DNA of 64,000 nt from NCBI GenBank assembly GCA_963675425.1, contig OY776214.1, forward strand, positions 3,782,001-3,846,000, read 5' to 3'. The translations under genes were made by a program, and so were the position numbers. Under the pieces are notes generated by a model that worked only from the letters and a program-made list of their open reading frames with translations, was not told the origin of the DNA and did not search any database. The first letter of the stretch is position 1. Each line of letters opens with the position of its first letter. Source of the stretch: Sporobacter sp963675425. GTDB taxonomy: Bacteria; Bacillota; Clostridia; Oscillospirales; Oscillospiraceae. Shown piece after piece: positions 25,001 through 32,894 of the stretch.

Positions 25001-27627
25001 CTGGGGTCATCGTTAACCGCGGTAATATTGATGTTTACGGTTCCGAGCAGTGGGTTAACGGTACCATCGCTTGCATTTACAGTGAAGGTCGCAGCGTTAT
25101 CACCGTTTGCATTAGCCGCTCCCGTATATTTAATATTGGTTGTAGTATCCAAATAAGTATTTATATTTGCCGCCGTACCTGTCAGAGTCAGTGTCAGCGC
25201 ACCTGTGCCGTTGGGGCTGACTGTAACACCTCCGCCACTACTAGCTGTAAATTTGCCTGCTGAAGCCGTCAGCGTTACAGTGAGCGAATCTCCGTCGGCA
25301 TCACTGAAGGTCGCAGCGGCAAGGTCAATTTCGCTTGCCGTGTCCTCCGCAGTGGTAACGCTGGCTGGTAACCCGGAAACCGTCGGCGTGTCGTTTGCTC
25401 CGGTGATATTGACTGTCAGTGTCGCGCTGCCGGTTGCCGATACATCGTCTGTGGATGTTACGGTATAGGTTTCACTCTGGTTGGAGCCAACTGCGTTGAT
25501 AGCCGTAGCATTTGGGACATAGGCGTATTTACCGTCGTCGCTTTTAACATACAGAGTTCCGTAGGTTCCTGTCTTGGAAACGTCGAAAACAATACCGCCA
25601 ATGTCGGTGGTGCCGCCCGTGGTGCCTGAAGAGATACCATAGGATATGACGGTACCGTCGCTGTCACTGGCGGAAAGCGTTCCTTCAGTGTTGCTGAAGG
25701 AGTCACCCATGGCGGTGTCGGTGTAAGTGATTGCTGTGGGCGTAGTTACCGTCGGCGCGTCGTTTACAGCTGTAACCGAGATGGACGCTGTTCCAGTAGC
25801 AATACTAAACGCTGTTGTTCCGCCGTTAATCGAAACATCAACTCTGGCTCCCTGAGTCCCGGAAGATTGATCCCAGGCTCTGAATGTCATAGTTGCTGTC
25901 TGCCCGTTGTTATATGAGGGAGCCGGGACAAATCTCACTGAAGCAGTATAGCTGAGTAGAAGAGCGCTTGAGTCCGAAACAGAGCCGATATCAGCCCATC
26001 CGCCGCCTGCGTTATACTGCCAGGTGCCGTCACCCGATAAACCTGTTACCGCGGCACCTTCCGCGGCCCCTGTGTCGGCGTCCGTAATTTTGTCGCCGCC
26101 TGCACTTGCGATTACTGCGGCAACCGTATCACCCGCCGGAGCGGTGGCGTCCTCCGTGACGCTTGTGAGCGTCATAGCCACGGAATTGTCAAGAACCGGC
26201 GCGTCGTTAACAGCTGTCACAGCAATAGACGCTGTTTCGGCAGTGGTACTGAATGCCGTGGTTCCGCCATTGGTTGAAGCATCAACTTTTGTTCCCTGCG
26301 TTCCCGAACTACGATCCCAGGCCCTGAATGTAAGTGTGGCTGTTTGTGTATTGTTGTTTGATGCTGTTGGTACAAATCTGACCGCAGCTGCGTCACTGAG
26401 CAAAAGGGCGCTCGTGCCCGCAACTGAGCCAATATCAGTCCATCCGCTACCCGTGTTACACTGCCATGTGCCGTCGCCTGTTAAACCTGTTATTGCAGTC
26501 CCTTCCAAGGCTCCACTGTCGGCATCTGTAATTCTATTACCGCCTGCACTGGCGATGATAGCGGCAACAGTATCACCTGCCGGAGCGGTGGCGTCCTCGG
26601 TGACACTTGTAAGTGTCATATCGCCGAAATTATCAAGAACCGGCGCGTCGTTAACAGCTGTCACAGCAATAGACGCTGTTTCGGCAGTGGTACTGAATGC
26701 CGTGGTTCCGCCATTGGTTGAAGCATCAACTTTTGTTCCCTGCGTTCCCGAACTACGATCCCAGGCCCTGAATGTAAGTGTGGCTGTTTGTGCGTTGTTA
26801 TTTCCTGCAGTCGGCACAAATCGAACAGAGGCTGTATCACTAAGCAAAAGGGCGCTTGTGCCGGAAACCGTCCCAACTGCTGTCCATCCGCCGCCAGTAT
26901 TATACTGCCAGGTGCCGTCACCCGATAAACCTGTTACCGCGACACCTTCCACGGCCCCTGTGTCGGCATCTGTAATTCTATTACCGCCTGCACTTGCGAT
27001 TACTGCGGCAACCGTATCACCCGCCGGAGCGGTGGCATCCTCCGTGACGCTTGTGAGCGTCATAGCCACGGAATTGTCAAGAACCGGCGCTGAATTCGCA
27101 ATTGCCGCTTCAAAATCTATATCATCAATGCACAATCCTAAATTATCACCACTGATTGTAACAGAACTTATATTCTTGAAATCGTCATTGGCAGAGAAAT
27201 CTAAATTTACGGTTACGTAACTGTCATTAGATGTGTATGTGACAGCACTTCCGCTACTGGGTGTTATCGTTATATCATTAGCTGCTAAAGCATCTATAGA
27301 CATACCTTTTAGATAGAAATTGCTTCCGTCTTCTGCTTCTATCTTTATAGATACATTGGCTCCAAAATTTATATAATAATCGTTAGCGTCATCGCCCAAA
27401 GGACACGTGCTATCATTTGACAAAAACGTACCATACAAATCGCCGCCCAAAGTATATTTAACCCCATCATGTATAAATTGAGCATCTGAATTATTAACGA
27501 AGGTACCATTAATACCCTCATTATTAAAATCCTCATCTGCCGGTACAGCAGCAAGCGCAGATAATGGCATAACTGTCACTATAGCTACAATAATAATTAA
27601 TAGACAAATTGCTTTTCTTATTTTCAT
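22030..27627 (-). CDS. Very large secreted repeat protein with S-layer homology domains
   Basis: About 1,865 residues. Residues 1-27 form a Sec signal peptide (KAICLLIIIVAIVTVMPLSA). Three repeats of about 150 residues lie at 180-623 (APVLDN, SVTEDATAPAGDTV, TFRAWDRSSGTQGT), then VCBS/cadherin-like repeats at about 623-1050, a Calx-beta-like domain near 1230-1345 (TDTEGNETIVVDITG), a fibronectin type III domain near 1350-1440 (TNGTSYTFTVKATNSAG), a beta-rich region, and three SLH motifs in the last 190 residues that would bind pyruvylated wall polymers. ATG 27627 follows GGTGGG. Likely an adhesin or matrix protein at the cell surface. It is flanked by element debris and an integrase, suggesting acquisition. 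Confidence 0.9.
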   Translation of the reverse strand: MKIRKAICLLIIIVAIVTVMPLSALAAVPADEDFNNEGINGTFVNNSDAQFIHDGVKYTLGGDLYGTFLSNDSTCPLGDDANDYYINFGANVSIKIEAEDGSNFYLKGMSIDALAANDITITPSSGSAVTYTSNDSYVTVNLDFSANDDFKNISSVTISGDNLGLCIDDIDFEAAIANSAPVLDNSVAMTLTSVTEDATAPAGDTVAAVIASAGGNRITDADTGAVEGVAVTGLSGDGTWQYNTGGGWTAVGTVSGTSALLLSDTASVRFVPTAGNNNAQTATLTFRAWDRSSGTQGTKVDASTNGGTTAFSTTAETASIAVTAVNDAPVLDNFGDMTLTSVTEDATAPAGDTVAAIIASAGGNRITDADSGALEGTAITGLTGDGTWQCNTGSGWTDIGSVAGTSALLLSDAAAVRFVPTASNNNTQTATLTFRAWDRSSGTQGTKVDASTNGGTTAFSTTAETASIAVTAVNDAPVLDNSVAMTLTSVTEDATAPAGDTVAAVIASAGGDKITDADTGAAEGAAVTGLSGDGTWQYNAGGGWADIGSVSDSSALLLSYTASVRFVPAPSYNNGQTATMTFRAWDQSSGTQGARVDVSINGGTTAFSIATGTASISVTAVNDAPTVTTPTAITYTDTAMGDSFSNTEGTLSASDSDGTVISYGISSGTTGGTTDIGGIVFDVSKTGTYGTLYVKSDDGKYAYVPNATAINAVGSNQSETYTVTSTDDVSATGSATLTVNITGANDTPTVSGLPASVTTAEDTASEIDLAAATFSDADGDSLTVTLTASAGKFTASSGGGVTVSPNGTGALTLTLTGTAANINTYLDTTTNIKYTGAANANGDNAATFTVNASDGTVNPLLGTVNINITAVNDDPSITGLTTDITVMEDTVGNVDLSSATLTDVDSASAAINLTLSVNSGTLTAASGGGVTVSNPGTAALTLTGTISAIDTYLNTASNVKYTGASNAAGNDAATLALTANDAGNTGTGGGTNVLLGTVNVDITLVNDEPSFTIGADQTVANNAGAQTVTGFITNINDGDADAAQTVSFTILNNNNSLFLSQPAINATGTLTFTPDPSKTGAADVTVFISDDGGTANGGDNQSDSQTFKITIAAVPTVTGVTSDKDDGTYGVGEIINVKVEFSGNVTVTGTPQLTLETGIVDRTISYTSGSGTSVLTFAYTTQAGDETADLSYTTTTALSGTIKDAAGNNAILTLPSPGAAGSLGANKAIVIQAFPTVTLGVGSASIAEAAGTSSITATLSAISSQNVIVTLTYSGTATSSTDYNNTASTTITIPAGSISASAGIGITATQDTDTEGNETIVVDITGVSKGVENGDQQQIVTILDDDIIAPGAPTGVTATAGDGQATVSFSAPAFTGGAAITGYTVTSNPGGVTASGTSSPIIITGLTNGTSYTFTVKATNSAGTGAASSESNSVTPQAPVYDAPSVTPTNNAVVEVNGEKQDAGQTNTQTIGGTTTTTITIDDTKLEKILEQQGNNATVTLPASGAPDVVVGQLTGQTVKNMETKEATLEIKTETVTYTLPASQINIDTILSQLGTQVELKDIKVSVKIAEPPADTVKIVEDTADRGNYQLVVKPVEFEISCTSGDRTIEISKFNGYVERTIAIPDGVEPSKITTGIVLNADGTFSHVPTSIVVINGKYFAKINSLTNSTYSVIYNPVTFTDVANHWAKDAINDMGSRMVVTGVGSSSYEPERSITRAEFAAIVVRAMGLKKGTTESAFGDVTLTDWFNGYVDTATSYSLINGYDSTSFGPNDTITREQAMTILARAMKRMGLGVDLTDSDASALLANYTDASLVLDYAKAGVAACIKTGIVSGTTATTLLPQNSVTRAEVAVMVQRLLQKSGLI

Positions 27628-27802
27628 GGTCACCCACCATTCTCTATATTTATTAATTATTATATATTATTTCAATAACGCCTGGCAAGGAAATATGCAA
27701 AAAGTGATTAAATATTCAAATTGAATTACAAATTTCATATAAAAAACATAGTAAATTCTTGTCAATGCATTTCGCAGAAGCTATCCCAATTACCGACGGG
27801 CG

Positions 27803-28954
27803 TTGAAGATTCTTGAGGACCGCAAACAGGAGTACGACGAAAGCGGCCTGTCCGGGATGCTGACCATGGAGGAGCGGCGGCTCAATACCTCCGTACTGCT
27901 CAGTGAGTACATGTCAAAATTTGTGGAGCGCAAGAAAGATAAGATATCTCCCGTGACCTACGTCGGATATACTAATATGATTAAGGGACGCATACGGCGT
28001 TTTTTCGACCCGCTGGGCGTGACCATTGGCTCGCTGACGCCCCAGCTCATCGAGGACTTTCTGGACACCATCGCCGACGACGGCTGCAACAGCTCCACGC
28101 AGCAGCGCTACTACCAGATCATCGGCTGCTGCCTGAAAAACGCAGTGAGGAAAGATCACATCGACCGAAACCCCATCGAGAAGGTGGACAGGCCCAAACG
28201 GGCCAAGTTTACCGCTTCCTATTACTCCCGTGACGAGGCGCTGCAGCTGCTGAGGTGCGCCAAAGACGAGCTGTGCTACATACCTATCCTGCTGGGCGTT
28301 TTTTATGGAATGCGCCGCAGCGAGGCCGTTGGTCTGCAGTGGAGCAGCGTGGACTTTGAGAATAATAAGATTCACATCGACCACAAGGCTTATGAGCAAA
28401 GTATCAAAGGCAAAATTCAGGTGATCATTACCGATGTGATGAAAACCGACGCCAGCAAACGCACACTTCCTTTGATCCCACAGGTGCGGGAGGAACTGCT
28501 GAAGCACAAAGCAAAGCAGGAGGAGTACCGCCGGGCTTTCGGCAGGTCCTATTGCCGGGAGTGGAAGAACTGCGTATGCGTGAGTCCCACCGGAAAAATC
28601 CTGTCCCCGGATTTCGTCACCGAGCACTTTGGACAAATACTCGCAGAATATGGACTGCGAAAGATCCGCTTCCACGATTTGAGGCACACGGCGGCGACGA
28701 ACATGCACCAGCTCACCGGCGACTTTTATACCGTCGGTGAAATTTTAGGGCATACGCTCAAAGGCATCGGCATTTCTCTTGGTATCTCCACGAACCTTGA
28801 AGTAGTAACGGCACAGTATGTCGATGTCCGGCTAGACAGGAAAAAGACCGTGCTGGAAACCTACCATAAGGCGTTACACCCGCAGAAAGAGCCGGGGAAA
28901 CCCGCGAAACCGGCGAAGCAGAGCAAAAAGAAAAGCAGCGAAATGGAGCTGTAA
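27803..28954 (+). CDS. Tyrosine-type site-specific integrase
   Basis: This phage/element integrase, about 383 residues from TTG 27803, has a SAM-like core-binding domain (residues 28-115) and a catalytic domain with arginine in GVFYGMRRSEAVGLQW, HDLRHTAATNM (H-x-x-R) and GHTLKGIG, followed by tyrosine in TAQYVDVRL. The frame is open back to 27755 (SYPNYRRALKIL), but no good start or ribosome site is found, so the N-terminal arm-binding part may be truncated. The gene faces the 3' end of tRNA-Ser 240 bases away, the classic integration arrangement. Confidence 0.85.
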   Translation: MKILEDRKQEYDESGLSGMLTMEERRLNTSVLLSEYMSKFVERKKDKISPVTYVGYTNMIKGRIRRFFDPLGVTIGSLTPQLIEDFLDTIADDGCNSSTQQRYYQIIGCCLKNAVRKDHIDRNPIEKVDRPKRAKFTASYYSRDEALQLLRCAKDELCYIPILLGVFYGMRRSEAVGLQWSSVDFENNKIHIDHKAYEQSIKGKIQVIITDVMKTDASKRTLPLIPQVREELLKHKAKQEEYRRAFGRSYCREWKNCVCVSPTGKILSPDFVTEHFGQILAEYGLRKIRFHDLRHTAATNMHQLTGDFYTVGEILGHTLKGIGISLGISTNLEVVTAQYVDVRLDRKKTVLETYHKALHPQKEPGKPAKPAKQSKKKSSEMEL

Positions 28955-29008
28955 ACGACGTAAGTTTTTATAGTTCTGCGCTGCTTTTTATAGCTTTTTA
29001 GAGAATGT

Positions 29009-29147
29009 GGGCATCAAACGAGCATCACGCTATACATTTTCTCTGTATACTTTCTATAAGGCTAAAAATGCTAAGAGCTGGCGGGCATCAAAATTTGGGC
29101 AGCATTGGGCATCACTGAGCTGCAAAGTTCAAATATGGGCAGCATTG
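29009..29147. repeat. Short direct repeats between integrase and tRNA-Ser
   Basis: GGGCATCA occurs at 29009-29016, 29083-29090 and 29107-29114. GGGCAGCATTG occurs at 29097-29107 and 29137-29147. Their position between the integrase gene and the tRNA suggests integrase arm-binding sites of the attachment region. Confidence 0.45.
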
Positions 29148-29158
29148 CAAGATAGAAA

Positions 29159-29190
29159 AATCCCCCGAAAACATAGCATTTTCAGGGGAT
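29159..29190 (-). terminator. Terminator of tRNA-Ser
   Basis: On the minus strand ATCCCCTGAAAA pairs with TTTTCGGGGGAT (one mismatch) and is followed by TTTTTCT, three bases after the tRNA's CCA end. Confidence 0.7.
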
Positions 29191-29192
29191 AT

Positions 29193-29281
29193 TGGCGGAG
29201 AGGGTGGGATTCGAACCCACGTGCGATTGCTCGCAAACTGATTTCGAGTCAGCCCCGTTATGACCACTTCGATACCTCTCC
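29193..29281 (-). tRNA. tRNA-Ser (anticodon CGA)
   Basis: On the minus strand the acceptor GGAGAGG pairs with CCTCTCC, and the gene ends in an encoded CCA (29195-29193). The anticodon arm is CTGA-CTCGAAA-TCAG with anticodon CGA. A long variable arm (TTGCGAGC...GCACG) and the T loop GGGTTCGAATCCC confirm a class II serine tRNA. Its 3' end faces the integrase gene. Confidence 0.9.
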
Positions 29282-29327
29282 ATATTCAATTTATTGCATA
29301 AACGGTCGCTCTCTATTCATAAACACA

Positions 29328-29370
29328 TGATTTCGAGCTCAGCTCGTTATGACCACGTCGATACCCCTCC
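29328..29370 (-). pseudogene. Partial second tRNA-Ser (5' half)
   Basis: The segment repeats the 5' half of the neighbouring tRNA-Ser: acceptor GGAGGGG, TATCGACGTGGTCATAACG and the start of the anticodon arm with CTCGAAATCA. Then homology stops, so T arm and 3' acceptor are missing. It is a broken tandem copy just upstream of the intact tRNA. Confidence 0.65.
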
Positions 29371-29768
29371 GTATTTGCATAGAATAAGATACACGAATAC
29401 AAAGCCTCTGTCAAGGTACAAAATTCCGTTAACCTTCATTAAGCCGGTCTCCAAATTAAAGCTCATGCTTGTATTAATCTCGATCCACGATTATAATGGA
29501 GTTGTCTTATGGCAGCTTCTTATTACATTTTAATTATTTCACAGACGCAAATATGCCGCAGTCTGCTGCTGGCTCAATGCGATCGTAAATATAATTGTAA
29601 AAACTCCTGTGCGGGATTTACAGTATAATTAAGTGTGCCGAGCGCATAAGAGGTTCGTTTGAATGATTTACACAAAACGGCTCTATGCGTCTTCATACCT
29701 TAGGCACAAATAAACTCTCCCACACGGATAATCCACTTGGAAAGCGCGGAGCGCGCTTGGGAGGTTTT
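29371..29768. other. Intergenic region with structured Smr leader
   Basis: 29371-29630 is A/T-rich with no supported gene. 29634-29709 could form a long imperfect stem (TGTGCC with GGCACA). 29717-29722 (CTCCCA) can pair with 29758-29763 (TGGGAG) and so cover the ribosome site of the Smr gene. Confidence 0.4.
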
Positions 29769-30116
29769 ATGCCGGGCACGTTAAAGGAAATTAATATTAA
29801 AGCCGACATGCCGACGGCGGATGACGCGATAAAACGCATTACCTACCATCTGCACAGCAGCAAAAAGCTCGGCTTTAAGGCGCTGAAGATCATCCACGGT
29901 TACGGCTCGACCGGCGCGGGCGGAAAGATCAAGGTCCGAGCGCGGAAATATCTTGAGGATCAAAAGCGGCGCGGCGTCATTAAAGGCTTCATAACCGGCG
30001 AGGACTTTTCCATCTTTGACGAAGCCACGCGCGCGGCGTTTGCCGTCTGTCCCGACCTGCGCGGCGACCCTGACCTGGAACGTCACAATAATGGTATGAC
30101 CATCGTGTTATTGTAG
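29769..30116 (+). CDS. Smr/MutS2-type small nuclease-domain protein
   Basis: This 115-residue Smr-domain protein begins with INIKADMPTADDAIKRITYH, and the second half carries ALKIIHGYGSTGAGGKIKVR, the H-G-x-G signature of the Smr domain. Smr domains are seen as nicking endonucleases or ribosome-collision nucleases. The usual LDLHG start motif is altered to INIKAD. ATG 29769 sits four bases after GGGAGG; an earlier frame start at 29685 lacks support. Its ribosome site may be occluded by an upstream complement. Confidence 0.75.
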   Translation: MPGTLKEINIKADMPTADDAIKRITYHLHSSKKLGFKALKIIHGYGSTGAGGKIKVRARKYLEDQKRRGVIKGFITGEDFSIFDEATRAAFAVCPDLRGDPDLERHNNGMTIVLL

Positions 30117-30237
30117 CCGCATCGGCTGCATAATGCCAGCCCCCAACAATGGACAACCTTTGTAATAACTGCAAAGAACTTCCCCTACCGGGATATTATA
30201 ATAAATCATACGCGCACAGGCGCACGGGAGGTTACTG

Positions 30238-30744
30238 ATGAATTTAATCGTCGCTGTCGACAACAACTGGGGCATCGGGCTGGGCGGTACACAAACTGTT
30301 GTGCTCCCGGAAGACCGGCGCCATTTCCGTGAGCTGACCGATGGCTCTACCGTGATCGTCGGACGACGGACGCTCCTCGATTTCCCTGGCGGCAATCCCC
30401 TGCCCGGCCGGAGAAATATTGTTCTGTCCAGAAACGCGGAGCTTGAAATTGATGGCGCGACGGTGGCAGCTTCTTTGGACGAGCTGTTCAAGCTGATCGA
30501 AGAACTGCCGCCCAACAAGGTATTCGTCATCGGCGGAGACAGCGTTTTTAAAATGCTCCTCCCCTATTGCACGTATGCGTACGTTACAAAGCTCGACGCC
30601 TCGCCGGAGGCCGATGTCTTTTTCCCGAATCTCGACGAGCTGGACGGCTGGGAGCTGGATCAGGACGGCGAAACGAAGGAATACAATGGCATTCGATATG
30701 CCTTTGTTCGCTATAAAAACACCCAGCCGCTATCATACGAATAA
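30238..30744 (+). CDS. folA: Dihydrofolate reductase
   Basis: This enzyme regenerates tetrahydrofolate with NADPH. The 168-residue length is typical. Conserved pieces are the N-terminal LIVAVDNNWGIGL, FRELTDGSTVIVGRRTLLDF, LPGRRNIVLSRN and the cofactor loop VFVIGGDSVFKMLLPY. The ATG follows GGGAGG. It is 12 bases ahead of the thymidylate synthase gene, the usual metabolic partner. Confidence 0.9.
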   Translation: MNLIVAVDNNWGIGLGGTQTVVLPEDRRHFRELTDGSTVIVGRRTLLDFPGGNPLPGRRNIVLSRNAELEIDGATVAASLDELFKLIEELPPNKVFVIGGDSVFKMLLPYCTYAYVTKLDASPEADVFFPNLDELDGWELDQDGETKEYNGIRYAFVRYKNTQPLSYE

Positions 30745-30756
30745 CGGAGGTCCCGA

Positions 30757-31497
30757 ATGTTTGAACTATTCGCCACCGGCACCACCCTGCCGGACGCATA
30801 CCACAAGGCACTCCTGCTCCTGCATCAAAATAATATGGAACTCCCCTGCCCCGATTACAACACCAATCAGAAGGAAGCGTCCATGACGATGGTTGTAAGC
30901 GACCCGCTGGCCGAACCGATGATCAGCAAGCTTTTTATCGGCGATCCCCGATCGCTCGAGCAATACCGGCAGGAAATGCTTGACGGTATCCTTGATTTCG
31001 AGGTTGAACGCGGCAACTGGGAGTATACATATCATCTGCGTATGAAAGACCAGATCCCCTGGATTATCGAGGAATTGCAGCGCAACCCCGATTCGCGCCG
31101 AGCCGTCGTCAGCATTCGCAGCGATGAGGACATGCATACGGGCTCGCCGGCCTGTTTGCAAAACATCCATTTTCTTATCCGCGAGGGAAAGCTGCACAGC
31201 AAAGTCCTCTTCCGCTCCAACGATGCCACCAAAGCTACGTATATGAATGCGTTCGCCCTGATCATGCTGCAACAGCGCATCGCCGATACGCTCGGCGTCG
31301 AAATGGGCACGTATACACACCGCGCCAACAGCTTTCACGTTTATGAGCGCGATTACAGCATGTTCGACGGATATGTCCGGCGCATTACGTCCGGCGGGGA
31401 CATCTGCTTCAGCTATATCGGCGACTGGGACGAGCTCATGGAGGAAACACGGCCGGAAATCGCCGATATGGTGCGTCTCTTGAAAGAGAAAATATAA
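30757..31497 (+). CDS. thyA: Thymidylate synthase-like protein
   Basis: This 246-residue protein is divergent from classical ThyA. It retains the segment with the nucleophile (TGSPACLQNIHFLIR, cysteine near residue 132), then SNDATKATYMNAFALIMLQQ, and the dUMP-binding stretch YTHRANSFHVYERD. Family members normally show H-x-Y in this last region, as here. The folA neighbour at 12 bases supports a role in dTMP synthesis. The N-terminal dUMP loop is harder to align, so activity is probable, not certain. Confidence 0.8.
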   Translation: MFELFATGTTLPDAYHKALLLLHQNNMELPCPDYNTNQKEASMTMVVSDPLAEPMISKLFIGDPRSLEQYRQEMLDGILDFEVERGNWEYTYHLRMKDQIPWIIEELQRNPDSRRAVVSIRSDEDMHTGSPACLQNIHFLIREGKLHSKVLFRSNDATKATYMNAFALIMLQQRIADTLGVEMGTYTHRANSFHVYERDYSMFDGYVRRITSGGDICFSYIGDWDELMEETRPEIADMVRLLKEKI

Positions 31498-31500
31498 GGA

Positions 31501-31590
31501 TGACCCTCTCGTTTTTTCCTACGGTACGCTCATGGACACCGATATCCAGTCGGCCTTATTCGGCAAACCTGTTCTGTCTTCGGCATATAA
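31501..31590 (+). pseudogene. N-terminal scrap of a gamma-glutamylcyclotransferase-like protein
   Basis: Directly after the thymidylate synthase stop one frame reads DDPLVFSYGTLMDTDIQSAL, then FGKPV. This is the hallmark N-terminus of GGCT/AIG2 proteins. It runs into a terminator within 30 residues, so the rest of the gene has been deleted. Confidence 0.55.
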
Positions 31591-31627
31591 AATATCAGGA
31601 GGCCTTTGGGGCCTCCTGATATTTTAT
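31587..31627. terminator. Bidirectional terminator
   Basis: An 18-base stem (ATAAAATATCAGGAGGCC and complement) with a short TTTGG loop serves the folA-thyA unit from the left and the DUF362 gene from the right, since both sides end in T-rich sequence. Confidence 0.75.
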
Positions 31628-31635
31628 AGAATCAG

Positions 31636-32760
31636 TTATACCTTCGGCAGCCGTAAAACGTGTCGAACGCGCACGGCGTCCTTTGGGCACATTTCCTGGC
31701 AGCAGAAGCAGGAAATGCAGTGTTTCGTCGACATGCCGGCCTTCCGGTCTTTAATCTCGATAAGCTTCATCGGGCAGCTTTCGGCGCACTTGCCGCAGCC
31801 AACACATTTATTAAGGTCAATTGCCGGCACGACGCAGTACACGCGCTTTAAAACCCCGGCGAGAGAGAGCGCGAGGAAGCTGCGGTTGCTTTCCCGGCTC
31901 AGGGTTTCTGGCAGCTGAAACGACGGATCAGCCGGCTGGGCGTTGAAGCCGGTTGTTTCTATGGTGTCCGGGTCAAAAAGCTTCATCTTCAAAGCCTGAC
32001 AGAGGATCGGAACCGTCTGCGGGTCCAGCCCCATAAGGCAAGCCACAACGTAGTCCTGCGAAAAAATATCCCTGGACGCAAGCGTCAGGTCTGTCTTTCT
32101 TCTCCGGCCGTTTATGGGCCCGTTGCCCTCCATGGCCTCCACCGCGTCAATGACTGTCACCTGCGGTTTAACGACAAGCGCCAGTTCGACGAGCAGACGG
32201 CAGAAGTCATCAATATCCGGGTACTTAAAGTGACATTCCGGCTTCTGCAGACCGGGGATCGCGCCAAACAGGTTTTTGACACCGGCTGTCATAGTCGTCA
32301 GCGCGTGTGTCTTGAGCTTGGCCACATTGATAATGTAGTCGGCACCGACAATGGGATCAATAATATTAAAGCTCTTGAGCAGAAAGCCCGCCGGGCAAGG
32401 AACCGACTGAAAGCCCGTATCAAAATTGAGCCGGACATCACCCTCCAGCTTACTATAGCCGCTGGCTTCGTATACGGCCTTAAGATACGAGCGTCGGTAT
32501 GTACCGCCGGGGCTATCGGCAATGGTGACGTCGTATACGCCGTTGTCCCGGAGCCAGCGAACAATTTCCGCGACGAGCGCGGGGTGCGTTGTGGAGGCGC
32601 GCTCCGGCCGGTGCTCCCCAATGAGGTTCGGCTTAACAAGGACCTTCATATCCGCACGCAGATCACTTGCTATCCCCAGCGCCTTAAAATGCGCCGAGAC
32701 CGCCGCGCGCAGGTCATCTGGTGAATAAGATTCAGTTTTCTGGATGGATACTAACGCCAT
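31636..32760 (-). CDS. DUF362 protein with two 4Fe-4S clusters
   Basis: This 374-residue protein has a DUF362 domain (residues 1-290, with MKVLVKPNLIGEHRPERAST and INVAKLKTHALTTMTAGVKN) and a C-terminal ferredoxin module: CVGCGKCAESCP near residue 315 and CISCFCCQEMCP near residue 345, i.e. two [4Fe-4S] sites. Such proteins are soluble redox carriers or reductases of unknown substrate in anaerobes. It is monocistronic and convergent with folA-thyA. Confidence 0.85.
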   Translation of the reverse strand: MALVSIQKTESYSPDDLRAAVSAHFKALGIASDLRADMKVLVKPNLIGEHRPERASTTHPALVAEIVRWLRDNGVYDVTIADSPGGTYRRSYLKAVYEASGYSKLEGDVRLNFDTGFQSVPCPAGFLLKSFNIIDPIVGADYIINVAKLKTHALTTMTAGVKNLFGAIPGLQKPECHFKYPDIDDFCRLLVELALVVKPQVTVIDAVEAMEGNGPINGRRRKTDLTLASRDIFSQDYVVACLMGLDPQTVPILCQALKMKLFDPDTIETTGFNAQPADPSFQLPETLSRESNRSFLALSLAGVLKRVYCVVPAIDLNKCVGCGKCAESCPMKLIEIKDRKAGMSTKHCISCFCCQEMCPKDAVRVRHVLRLPKV

Positions 32761-32828
32761 ACTGTCACCTGTGTTCTAAAGGCTTTGATTCTTTCTGCTT
32801 GGTCTAGAATACCAGACAAGCGCAATGT

Positions 32829-32857
32829 TTGCAATTGGCTATCACGTATGATATGAT
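32829..32857 (+). promoter_or_regulatory. Promoter of the THUMP methyltransferase gene
   Basis: TTGCAA at 32829-32834 and TATGAT at 32852-32857 are 17 bases apart. Transcription would begin about 32864, which rules out the frame's earliest start codon at 32829. Confidence 0.55.
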
Positions 32858-32894
32858 GCATGCCAACACTCTTTTAAAGGAAATGATAGCCATT

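Noticed and set aside
24467..25156. Plus-strand 229-residue frame
   Set aside because: Also antisense to the SLH protein, with no ribosome site.
26024..27220. Plus-strand 398-residue frame
   Set aside because: It is a shadow of the repetitive minus-strand SLH protein gene; its periodicity follows those repeats.
29009..29147. Possible CRISPR-like array
   Set aside because: The repeats are only 8-11 bases with irregular spacing and no cas genes; integrase-binding sites fit better.
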